From: Bog-793 sp963803025
GTDB taxonomy: Bacteria > Actinomycetota > Acidimicrobiia > Acidimicrobiales > Bog-793
Direction of reading: 5' to 3'
DNA: 64,000 bases
Assembly (NCBI GenBank): GCA_963803025.1
Contig: CAWDKZ010000012.1
Coordinates: forward strand, 124,001 to 188,000
The notes below the pieces were generated by a model that was given only the letters and a program-made list of their open reading frames with translations, did no database searches and had not been told where the DNA came from. The position numbers and the translations under genes were made by a program. Below, piece after piece: positions 9,630 to 17,296 of this stretch (position 1 is the first letter of the stretch; every line of letters starts with the position of its first letter).

Positions 9630-10255
9630 ACGGCGACGTCCGTCTTCCGGCACCGTCAGTCGCCGCAGCTTGCAGCCCACCCCTTCGATCGAGGCCGACC
9701 CACGAGCGGGCATCCGTCTAGGAAGTCGAACATCCGGTCGTACTCCGAGCTTCATTCATGAACGCCGTCTATCCCTCGCTCGTGCTCGCGGTGTTCGTCT
9801 TCATCACCCTCCAGTTCCTGCGCTTGTGCTGCAGGGCGTTCGTCGCAGGAGTCCATCGCGCCGCCGACCGCTGGCGCGTCGGACCAAACTGGTCGAAGGG
9901 GCAATTTCACGAACCGGATCGAGGTTCGAGTCCAATCTCCTGCGGTGCAGACACGCACCCGGACTCATCTGGTCTAGCAATGGACACTGACGTCAATTTC
10001 GGCACCGACGCGACCGAACGTGCACCCACTCGCGACAGATCCACCCCATACTGAGGGGAAGTGGCGGTGGAACCGTGGAGCTCGGCTCGGTCACCTACTT
10101 CGCCCGCTCGCCAGAGCCACGATTCGAGCGATCCAGGGTGTCACAATCCAATGCCCCCGGACGTAGTCCGGAGTCTCCACCGCCTACGTCCGCCCCCTGG
10201 TGGCGACGAACGCGGCACAGCGAACACGAGCATTCAGTGACTAATATCGCCGCGC
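9630..10255. other. Intergenic with no firm gene
   Basis: A frame from 9758 begins with a plausible membrane helix (VYPSLVLAVFVFITLQFL) but then degenerates into composition-driven residues, so it is at best a decayed small membrane protein. The rest shows no RNA gene. The promoter of the isomerase gene should lie near 10150-10250. Confidence 0.35.
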
Positions 10256-11680
10256 ATGCGAAATGGTTCGGTGAAACGTCCCCTAACAGTCGGTCTTATC
10301 GTCGGAAACCGCGGTTTCTTCCCGAGCAAGCTCTGCCGCGAAGGCCGCTCCGAGATACTCAAGGTGCTCGAAGCCTCGGGTTTCGAGGTTGTCGCGCTCG
10401 GACCGGAGGACACGGAGCACGGCTCGGTGGAGTCGCTGGACGACGCGGCGAAGTGCGCGCGCCTGTTCCGCGACCACGCCGAAGAGATCGACGGGATCGT
10501 CGTCACGCTCCCCAACTTCGGGGACGAGCGGGCTGTCGCGAACTCGATCCGCGGCTCTCGGCTCGGAGTCCCCGTGCTCGTCCATGCCTTTCCCGACGAG
10601 GCGGAGAAGCTCCAGATCACGCACCGGCGTGACAGTTTCTGCGGGAAGCTTTCGGTCTGCAACAACCTGACGCAATACGGGATCCCGTTCTCACTCACGT
10701 CGCTCCACACCTGCTCGCCACAGTCGCCAGAATTCGCGGCCGACCTCGACCGCTTCGCCCGCGTTTGCCGGGTGGTGAGGTCCGTGAAGGGGATGCGGGT
10801 AGGGGCAATGGGCGCCCGACCGTCCAACTTCAACACCGTGCGTTTCAGCGAGAAGCTGCTCGAGCAAGCAGGGATCTCCGTCGTCACGCTCGACCTCTCC
10901 GAGGTGCTGGGACGCATCGGGCGTCTGGCGGACGACGACCCAGCGGTGGTGGAGAAGGGCGAGGCGATCTCTGCCTACACCTCCACTGCGGGCGTGCCCG
11001 ACGTGGCGCTGTTGAAGATGGCGAAGCTCGGCGCGGTCGTCGACGACTGGATGGAGTCAGAGCAACTTGACGGCTCTTCGATCCAGTGCTGGACCGCGTT
11101 GCAGGAGTTCTACGGCATCGTCCCGTGCACAATCATGAGCATGTTGAGCGACAGTCTGAGGCCCAGCGCATGCGAGCTGGACGTCACCGGAGTCGTCTCG
11201 ATGTTGATACTCCAAGCGGCCGCCGGGACACCGAGCGCCATTCTCGACTGGAACAACAACTTCGGCGGCGAGCCGGAAAAGGCCGTCGTCTTCCACTGCA
11301 GCAACCTGCCGAGCCAATTCCTCGAGTCAACCAGCATGAATTTCCAAGAAATCATCGCCGGCACGGTGGGGAAGGAACGCACCTACGGCACCCTCTACGG
11401 CCGGATCAAGAGCGGTCCAGCAACTTACCTGCGCGTGAGCACGGACGACGCCTCAGGGCAGATCAAGGTGTATCTCGGTGAAGGACGGTTCACGGACGAC
11501 ACGGTTCGCACCTTCGGCGCCCACGGCGTCATCGAAGTCCCGCGGCTTCAGGCTCTTCTCCAATACATGTGCCGAAACGGCTTCGAGCACCACGTCGTGA
11601 TGAGCCTCTCGCAGACCGCGGCGGCCGTGCAAGAGGCACTCGAGACGTACTTGGGTTGGAACGTTCATCGCCACGAGTAG
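10256..11680 (+). CDS. L-fucose/L-arabinose isomerase family protein
   Basis: 474 residues matching the long L-fucose/L-arabinose-type isomerase family throughout: VTLPNFGDE (about residue 83), a FCGKLSVCNNL segment, MGARPSNFNTVRFSEKLL, an SSIQCWTALQEFYGIVPC block, LDWNNNFGGEPEKAVVFHC and the terminal NGFEHHVVMSLSQ. The Glu, Asp and His in these blocks are the usual Mn2+/substrate ligands. The reaction would be aldose-ketose isomerisation. As I recall, this family also contains the sulfoquinovose isomerase SqvD, so the sugar is open. An FGGY kinase and a DhnA-type aldolase follow, giving isomerase-kinase-aldolase, a complete ketose degradation route. No transporter is adjacent. Confidence 0.85.
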   Translation: MRNGSVKRPLTVGLIVGNRGFFPSKLCREGRSEILKVLEASGFEVVALGPEDTEHGSVESLDDAAKCARLFRDHAEEIDGIVVTLPNFGDERAVANSIRGSRLGVPVLVHAFPDEAEKLQITHRRDSFCGKLSVCNNLTQYGIPFSLTSLHTCSPQSPEFAADLDRFARVCRVVRSVKGMRVGAMGARPSNFNTVRFSEKLLEQAGISVVTLDLSEVLGRIGRLADDDPAVVEKGEAISAYTSTAGVPDVALLKMAKLGAVVDDWMESEQLDGSSIQCWTALQEFYGIVPCTIMSMLSDSLRPSACELDVTGVVSMLILQAAAGTPSAILDWNNNFGGEPEKAVVFHCSNLPSQFLESTSMNFQEIIAGTVGKERTYGTLYGRIKSGPATYLRVSTDDASGQIKVYLGEGRFTDDTVRTFGAHGVIEVPRLQALLQYMCRNGFEHHVVMSLSQTAAAVQEALETYLGWNVHRHE

Positions 11681-11964
11681 ACGTCGATTCTGACCTCCCG
11701 CACGTGACAGCCGCGTGGCCGACACCGAAGCAGCGATGGCCCCCTTTCGGTCGACCGGCAACCGTTGTCGAGACACACGGCCTCCGGAACTCGACCGAAC
11801 CGACCAAGACGCCCGGCGTCGGCACCGCCGCGTCTGCGAGGCTGTTCCCGTGAGCGACCCGCCCGAGGACCGTATCCTCGCCGTCACGAACGCGGCGTCG
11901 TGCGTCCCGAATCTCGCGCGGCGCCCGGTGCCGCCTGCCGACACCGAGGTAGGTGGCCTTTTCG

Positions 11965-13380
11965 GTGCGTGAGGGCCTTCTCGTCGGCATCGACATCGGC
12001 TCGACCCTCGTCAAGGCGCTCGTCGTCGACCTTGCCGGACGCGAGTTGTCCGACGGTCGTGTCGAAACGCCCTGGCGGGTCACCTCCTCGGGAGCCGAGG
12101 CGATGTTGGAGGATCTCTACGCCGCGTCGCTGACGGCGACGTCGGCTGCCCTCGGCAAGGCCCCCGCGGGGCAGGTCGTCGGCGTCGGCGTGACGGGAAT
12201 GGCGGAGGCCCTCGCGCTCCTCGGAGGGAGGGGCCAAGCCGTGGCGCCGGCGATCGCCTGGTACGACGCGCGGGGCGGTCAGGAGCAGACGGAGTTAGAG
12301 GAGCAGTTTGGCGCGGCGCGGTTCACGGCACTCACCGGTCTGCCGGTCTCGAGAACGGCGTCGCTGGTGAAGTTGCGCTGGATCCTCCGGCACGTGCCCG
12401 GGGCGGCCGCTGCCCGCTGCGCCTTGAGCGTGCCTGAATACGTGGCGCACCGGCTCGGTGGGACACGCGCCGCCGAATGGTCGCTCGCCTCCCGCACCGG
12501 GCTGTTCGACGTGGGCCAAACGCGCTGGGCGGCCGAGCTGCTCGAGTGGGCCGATCTCCCGGCAGGCCTCTTCCCTGTCGCGCTCCCCGCCGGCAGCCTG
12601 CTCGGCAGAATCACGGATCCACCGGCCGGGCTCGCTCGGCTGTCCGGGGCAGCGATCGCGGTCGGGGGCCATGACCACCTCTGCGCGGCCGTCGGTGCCG
12701 GGGTCGTCACACCTCGGGACGTGCTGAACTCCTGCGGCACCGCCGAGGCCTACGTGCGCAGTACCGTCCCGCTCGGGTCGGCGGACCTCGTCGCGGCGGT
12801 AGCGAGCGGCGTCGGCGTAGGCTGCCACGTCGTTCCCGGTTATCAGGCGATCCTCGCCGGCCGACCCTTCGGGCTCGTGCTCGGACCCGTCTACGACCTT
12901 CTCGGCTGGAACGGCGAGGCCGAAACGGGGGCGAGCGGACCGGTCGGTGACGCTCCCGGAACCGATGCCGTTGTCTCGGGGACCTCCGCTGGTGAAGGTC
13001 ATCGACGAACCGGCGTGACGCTTTCGTTCGACTTCGACGACGCGACCGGCCGCTCGTCCTTCTCGGGCATCGGACCCGGCGTCACCGCCGCGCAGGCCAA
13101 GGCTCTCGCGGTCGAGGAGATGCTGCGGCGCTCTTTCCACCTCTACGCCACGGTGGAACGACTCGGCGGTCCCGTCGAACGGGTGGTCATGACCGGCGGC
13201 TGGATCCGAGCCGCGCAGCTCGAGAAGCGAAAGATCGTGCGGTTCCCCGGCGCGTCTTTCGTCTCAGTGCGGGAGCCGGGTGCCCGTGGCGCCGCGCTCT
13301 CCGCCGGTTCCGCCGCCGGACTCCTGCCCGGTCCGGACGCGTTCCCAGCCCCACCGCTCGAACCCCTGGCGAGTGGGTGA
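11965..13380 (+). CDS. FGGY-family carbohydrate kinase
   Basis: 471 residues. The N-terminal phosphate 1 loop is LLVGIDIGSTLVKALVVD, followed by a GVGVTGMAEALALL strand and an AIAWYDARGGQ substrate loop. In the C-terminal half, SCGTAEAYVRS carries the FGGY-type signature, and VVMTGGWIRAAQLEKRKI is the adenosine motif. It phosphorylates the ketose made by the upstream isomerase (inference). GTG 11965 was preferred over GTG 11953 because a GAGGTAG sequence sits about 11 bases upstream. The gap after the isomerase is 284 bases, so the two may have separate promoters. It converges on the aldolase gene with 9 bases between stops. Confidence 0.85.
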   Translation: MREGLLVGIDIGSTLVKALVVDLAGRELSDGRVETPWRVTSSGAEAMLEDLYAASLTATSAALGKAPAGQVVGVGVTGMAEALALLGGRGQAVAPAIAWYDARGGQEQTELEEQFGAARFTALTGLPVSRTASLVKLRWILRHVPGAAAARCALSVPEYVAHRLGGTRAAEWSLASRTGLFDVGQTRWAAELLEWADLPAGLFPVALPAGSLLGRITDPPAGLARLSGAAIAVGGHDHLCAAVGAGVVTPRDVLNSCGTAEAYVRSTVPLGSADLVAAVASGVGVGCHVVPGYQAILAGRPFGLVLGPVYDLLGWNGEAETGASGPVGDAPGTDAVVSGTSAGEGHRRTGVTLSFDFDDATGRSSFSGIGPGVTAAQAKALAVEEMLRRSFHLYATVERLGGPVERVVMTGGWIRAAQLEKRKIVRFPGASFVSVREPGARGAALSAGSAAGLLPGPDAFPAPPLEPLASG

Positions 13381-13389
13381 CGGCATCGG

Positions 13390-14184
13390 TCAGCCGTGGA
13401 CGATCGAGTACAGCTCGGCGAGGAGCGAGGCCGTCTCGTCGGGCGGTCGTCCCCACACCTTGCGCCCAATGACGATCCCACGCACGCCGGCTGCGATCCC
13501 CCGGCTCACGAGCGCGACGAGCTCGTCGCGTGCGACCGCGCCGCCACCGCCGAGCAGCACGACAGGCACGCCGAGCTCTTCGCACCAGGACCGCAGCACA
13601 CCGTCGTCACCAGGATGGGCGACCTTCAGGATGTCTGCGCCGATCTCGGCCGCGACCCGACAGCCATGGGCCGCCACCTCACGCGCCGCCGTGCCCGTCG
13701 CCTCGAGCGCCACGGGCTCGACCATGACGGGGAGACCGAACCGGTCGGCCTGCTCCACGACGCCCGCGACGAGCGCCGCGGTGCTCGCCCGCTCCGCGGC
13801 GGGCACGTCCCAGGGCATCAGCAGCTTGACGCCGTCGACACCGAGGGCGGCGGCGGTCTCGACACTCGTCGTCAGGCGATGGCCCCCGCCAGACGCCTCG
13901 CGCCAGTGCACGTCCATCGTCAAGATACGCGCCGGAGCCGCGCGACGGCCGAAGAGCTCCGCCGACCGGCGCAGGACCCCCGGACCAAGCAGGAAGCCGT
14001 CGCACGGCGCCTCGAGAAGGCGCCGCAGGACGGCCATCGGGTCTTCCAGGCCGGGGACGCGACCGAGGATCATGCCATGGTCGAGCGGCACCACGACGCA
14101 ACGCCCGTCTTCACCGAAGATGCGACGCAGGCGGGCCGACTTGCCCGCCTGGCGGGCCGAGGGAACGGAGGCGACGTCTGCCAT
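13390..14184 (-). CDS. DhnA/DeoC-LacD-type class I aldolase
   Basis: 264 residues forming a TIM barrel. The start of the barrel is VVVPLDHGMILG, the hallmark of the DhnA/Fba-I/LsrF group, and the Schiff-base Lys is expected in ADILKVAHPGDDG. Other barrel strands are ILTMDVHW, DGVKLLMPWD, LPVMVEPVAL, VPVVLLGGGG and the phosphate-binding GVRGIVIGRKVW. It would cleave the phosphorylated ketose made by the facing kinase into two three-carbon units, or a triose plus aldehyde (inference). ATG 14184 gives the family's normal length; the frame stays open upstream but is Arg/Ser-rich. Convergent arrangement suggests a shared function with separate promoters. Confidence 0.85.
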   Translation of the reverse strand: MADVASVPSARQAGKSARLRRIFGEDGRCVVVPLDHGMILGRVPGLEDPMAVLRRLLEAPCDGFLLGPGVLRRSAELFGRRAAPARILTMDVHWREASGGGHRLTTSVETAAALGVDGVKLLMPWDVPAAERASTAALVAGVVEQADRFGLPVMVEPVALEATGTAAREVAAHGCRVAAEIGADILKVAHPGDDGVLRSWCEELGVPVVLLGGGGAVARDELVALVSRGIAAGVRGIVIGRKVWGRPPDETASLLAELYSIVHG

Positions 14185-14488
14185 CTCGGCGATTATCACA
14201 CGTGCAGCCGGCCGTATCCCCAACCACCGGCGGACGGGATCGCATGATCTCGCCCGACCCGGCGTCCGGCACGAACGCGAAACACCGCGTCCGACGCTAT
14301 GGGCTGCCGTCTCGCGCCCACGACCCAGCGCTGCTGGACGGCGTTGTCCACCGTAGTCGCAAGGTGCCGTCCGCGACTCTGAGCTGCGCGAACGGTTGGC
14401 CAGGCTCGCGACAGCAAACTGATCTGCCTGTCCGCGGCCTTCGCCGTGATTGTCGTTGGTCGTTGATCGAGTATGTCTGTGCGCTGGG
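14185..14488. other. Intergenic spacer
   Basis: This lies between the start of the aldolase and the end of the nitrilase-family gene, both on the minus strand. It should carry the aldolase promoter. No hairpin or repeat was recognised. Confidence 0.4.
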
Positions 14489-15406
14489 TCAGTCGCCCGG
14501 CGTATCCCGTCGAGCGTCATCGCGGACGAAGGGCGGACACGGGCGATCTCTGACGAGGGGTCCGTAGGCGTACGGCTTGCGGTAGGCGTCGCCCCAGCTC
14601 TCTTTGGCTCGGTAGTCACGGAGCAGGTCGAGGTCGATCTCTGCGAGCACAACCCCTGCTTCGCCATCCGCCTCGATGACTTTGTGGTCTCGGGCTTTCT
14701 CGTCGGCTGTGAAGGCGACGCCGTCGAAGGCGCAGGAGTGTCCGTTGCATTGGGGCGAGGGGTAGTTGGCCATCGCGACCGCCACCATGTTCTCGAACGC
14801 CCGGGTCCGGAACTGGCCGATCCGGTCCTCGGTGAGGTCGCAAGCGTTCGGGACGAGGATGATCTCGGCGCCCTCAAGCATGAGCACCCTGGCAGACTCG
14901 GGGAACTCCCGGTCGTAGCAGATCATCATGCCGACGCGGACCGGGCCGTGGCGGGTGTCGAGCACCGCCACGCTAAAGGCGTCGCCGGGGGTGAGGGCCG
15001 CCTCCATCGAGAAGTCGCAGGTGTGCACCTTGGCGTAGGTGGCGATCTGGCGGCCGGTGCGGTCGATGAGCGCTGCGGCGTCACGGGGCGCGCTGGTCCA
15101 GCGCTCCAGGTAGGTGACGACGATGGCCATGTCCAACTGGCGTGCTTGGTCCTGGAAGGCTGCCAGCCACGGATCGGCCGGCTCGATGGCCCTTCTCTGC
15201 CAGGCCTGTCGCCCCTCGGGGTCGTCGGGGCAGGGCTGGTAGCCGATCTGCCACAGCTCGGGGAACACCGCGATATCCGCCCCTCTGGAGGCAGCCTCCC
15301 GGCAGGCGTTGAGACCACGGCCAAGGTTCTCGGCTGGGTCCGCGCCGACGGACGTGACCTGGAGCAGGGCGACACGCAGCATGGCCACCGTCTGAGTATC
15401 GATCAT
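14489..15406 (-). CDS. Carbon-nitrogen hydrolase (nitrilase superfamily amidase)
   Basis: About 300 residues with the full Glu-Lys-Cys triad: Glu in IAVFPELWQIGY, Lys in YAKVHTCDFS and Cys in VGMMICYDREFPES. The second active-site Glu is in the AIVVTYLER region. These enzymes hydrolyse amides or carbamoyl groups with a Cys thioester intermediate. The loop lengths fit the amidase/omega-amidase branches better than true nitrilases, but the substrate is unknown. An internal ATG at 15382 (MLRVALLQVTS) matches the family start well and is an alternative to 15406. It follows the encapsulin gene by 22 bases on the same strand, so co-transcription with the nanocompartment is plausible. Confidence 0.85.
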   Translation of the reverse strand: MIDTQTVAMLRVALLQVTSVGADPAENLGRGLNACREAASRGADIAVFPELWQIGYQPCPDDPEGRQAWQRRAIEPADPWLAAFQDQARQLDMAIVVTYLERWTSAPRDAAALIDRTGRQIATYAKVHTCDFSMEAALTPGDAFSVAVLDTRHGPVRVGMMICYDREFPESARVLMLEGAEIILVPNACDLTEDRIGQFRTRAFENMVAVAMANYPSPQCNGHSCAFDGVAFTADEKARDHKVIEADGEAGVVLAEIDLDLLRDYRAKESWGDAYRKPYAYGPLVRDRPCPPFVRDDARRDTPGD

Positions 15407-15428
15407 CGGGTTCCGAGCCGCGCCGGGC

Positions 15429-16229
15429 TTAGGTGGTCAGCGTCACCGCGGCTTCGGGCGTCGCGACGCGGAAGCTAAAGCTCTCCTCGAGGTATAGATA
15501 TGCGCTGTCGGCGTCGTGGTGGCTGTAGCCGAGGGACAGGTCTTCCCCCGACTCGAACAGGAAGTCTCCACCCCGCATACTGACGACAACGGCACCGTCG
15601 ACTCCCGGGGCCCACACGATCGGACCACCGAGGATCTGGCGCAGGTGGTCGAGCACGACCAGTCCGCCGTGCTCGGTCGTCTCCACGACACCGGTGTACT
15701 CCTGCGGGCCGAGGGCCAGGCCGTAGGGGCCGCTCACACCGGCCTCGAGCAGCGTTTCGACCGCCTTGGCCACGTGTTCCGGGTAGCCGGCGTAGGCGGT
15801 CCCCAGTGTGATGGGTTCGTGAGCCGTCGCTCCAGCTATTCCGACGATGCCGGCCTCGGGCCACCCGTGGAAGACCGCGATGTTCTCGGCCACGGCGATC
15901 CGCCGCGCCGCCGCGTCAAGTTCCGCCAGGTCGAGATCGGTGGCTCCGCGGTCGGCATCCATCAGTTCATGACGCGAGATCACGAAAGGGGCCCGAAGCT
16001 CGACAAGCGGCAGCACTCGTCGTTGGCGTGCCTGCAAGTCTTTTCCAGGAGCCTTGACGTCGGACACCCGCCCCAGGTTCGTGGCCGAATGCCCCCAGCC
16101 CAGTGGGCCGGAGAAGTCCACCAACTTGCGGGCGCCGAGCGCAGGCACGAGCCGCTCGTGGCCTTCGGCATCAAGGCGGTTCCAGGCGATGTCGGTGATC
16201 GGGGCATGGGAGCGAAGAAGGTGGTTCAC
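15429..16229 (-). CDS. Family 1 encapsulin shell protein
   Basis: 266 residues of the linocin-M18/encapsulin HK97 fold. N-terminal helix NHLLRSHAPITDIAWNRL, then VDFSGPLGWGHSATNLG, the AVFHGWPEAGIVGI region of the E-loop/P-domain, GVSGPYGLALGPQEYTGV, GPIVWAPGVDGAVVVSMRGG and the C-terminal ESFSFRVATPEAAVTL, which line up with canonical family 1 shells. It should self-assemble into an icosahedral protein shell. GTG 16229 overlaps the cargo's TGA by four bases (GTGA) and has GGAGAG upstream in the end of the cargo gene. The preceding ferritin-like gene carries the targeting tail, so this is an iron-storage nanocompartment. Confidence 0.93.
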   Translation of the reverse strand: MNHLLRSHAPITDIAWNRLDAEGHERLVPALGARKLVDFSGPLGWGHSATNLGRVSDVKAPGKDLQARQRRVLPLVELRAPFVISRHELMDADRGATDLDLAELDAAARRIAVAENIAVFHGWPEAGIVGIAGATAHEPITLGTAYAGYPEHVAKAVETLLEAGVSGPYGLALGPQEYTGVVETTEHGGLVVLDHLRQILGGPIVWAPGVDGAVVVSMRGGDFLFESGEDLSLGYSHHDADSAYLYLEESFSFRVATPEAAVTLTT

Positions 16230-16606
16230 AACGACTCTCCTTTGAGGCTGCCGATGCCGAAGGTGCCGGACGCGCCGGCAGGACTGGTGCCGGCGCCGCC
16301 ACTCGCCTCGGCTCCGGCTTCGATCTCGGTCACAGGAGCGCTCGTGAACAGGTACGTGCGCAATTTGCCTTCCAATACCGCGTCGTGGCGGCGCAGCCAC
16401 TCGATGAGCATCGCAGCGTGCTCCTTCTCCTCGTCACGGTTGTTTGCCAACACTGAGGCCAGTCCGGAGTCGTTCGTGGCGTCGATTCTCTGGTCGTACC
16501 GGTCGATCGCCTCGAGCTCCTCCTGGAGGGACGCGATCGCACGGTGCCTGTCCGCTGTCTCGGGCGAGAGCCGTGATTCCGACTCTTGCAGGGCGGTATC
16601 GGTCAT
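16226..16606 (-). CDS. Encapsulated ferritin-like cargo protein
   Basis: 126 residues. Two antiparallel helices carry the iron-binding residues: Glu in SLQEELEAIDRYDQ, then DEEKEHAAMLIEW with the Glu-x2-His pair, as in EncFtn proteins, which form decamers with ferroxidase centres at dimer interfaces. After an Ala/Gly-rich linker the last residues FGIGSLKG match the encapsulin-loading peptide consensus (L/I-G-S-L-x-G). ATG 16606 is preceded by GAGGAGG at ideal spacing. It oxidises Fe(II) inside the shell encoded immediately downstream and is translationally coupled to it. Size and motifs are typical of the family. Confidence 0.92.
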   Translation of the reverse strand: MTDTALQESESRLSPETADRHRAIASLQEELEAIDRYDQRIDATNDSGLASVLANNRDEEKEHAAMLIEWLRRHDAVLEGKLRTYLFTSAPVTEIEAGAEASGGAGTSPAGASGTFGIGSLKGESL

Positions 16607-17296
16607 GGTGGTCCTCCTCAAAGGCAACACGGGTTGGTCAGCGAAGCGACGAAGGACTGCAGCGCGCTGCTCCACGTGCTTCGGATCCCACTGCTATCGA
16701 CCTTAATCTCCGGCGTTCAAACGGTGGCCAGCCGAGCGGGCCGTCCACGATCCAAGAGCTGGCCGCGAAAGCCACTGCTCTCGGGCGGTAGGCCGCGTTT
16801 CAGATGACGACGAGGTGCAGAACGGTGACGAGGACGACGAAGCCGGAGCAGTCCACGACGGCGGCCCAGAACCGCCAGAACGCGCGCTCGTTCGCTCGTC
16901 GTTCCACCTCGTACGGGTACGGCGGCTCTGGGGCGTCGGCCCCTCGCCTGTCGTCCTCGGCCCTTGGTCCAGCCTCTCGCTCCCTGGCTCCCCGCCGGTC
17001 GCCGGTCGGCGCTCCTTGCGCCGCCTCGCCCGTCGGCTGCCCGCTTTCCCGTCGCCTTGGCCTCCCCGCGGCGGTTTTGTCTTGGTTTCGCGCTTCCGCC
17101 TGTCTCTCCCCACCGTTGCCGAATGGGACAGAAGGACAGGCGCAGGAAGAGGCGCGAAAGACCGGGGACAAAGGACCGCGGCGAGGCAGGAAGCAACGAA
17201 CGGGCCAAGGGCAACGACGGCCGGGAGCGGGCGAAAGCGCCAGGACGAAAACGGCGACGAGCGGCGGAGCGGCCGGCAAGGCAACGGCGCGCCGGG
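16607..17296. other. Low-complexity region without a confident gene
   Basis: Very GC-rich sequence giving long Arg/Gly/Pro-rich frames on both strands. On the minus strand, the end of a frame closing at 16800 (PPYPYEVERRANERAF followed by a hydrophobic segment to the stop) looks like a real short membrane protein tail, but no credible start was found. The right part (about 17100-17250) is one arm of a long inverted repeat whose partner is near 20270-20405. The promoter of the cargo/encapsulin operon should lie just above 16606. Confidence 0.35.
17106..17250 (+). repeat. Left arm of imperfect long inverted repeat
   Basis: From a CCACCGTTGCC start through AATGGGACAGAAGGACAGG and on to GGGCAACGACGGCCGGGAG, this resembles the reverse complement of about 20270-20405 (CCACTGTTGCC, AATGGGAGAGAAGGACAGG, GGGCAACGGCCGGGAGG). 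Similarity is high at the outer end and falls off inward. The two arms bracket the PGRS-like gene. Just outside, 17068-17110 also resembles 21322-21365 in direct orientation. Confidence 0.6.

Noticed and set aside
9925..9950. T-arm-like GGTTCGAGTCC suggesting a tRNA fragment
   Set aside because: The surrounding bases do not pair as a T stem and no acceptor, D or anticodon arm can be folded around it.
9758..10054. Small membrane protein ORF
   Set aside because: Only the first 20 residues are hydrophobic; the remainder is not protein-like and no ribosome binding site is evident.
13280..14356. Plus-strand Ser/Arg/Pro-rich frame opposite the aldolase
   Set aside because: Antisense to the aldolase; low-complexity composition and no recognisable fold.
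15516..16706. Plus-strand frame across the encapsulin locus
   Set aside because: Opposite to two genes with unambiguous family motifs; its residues are composition-driven.
16800..17279. Membrane protein ending at 16800
   Set aside because: Only the last 40 residues look native and no start can be justified; kept as a comment on the region rather than a gene.
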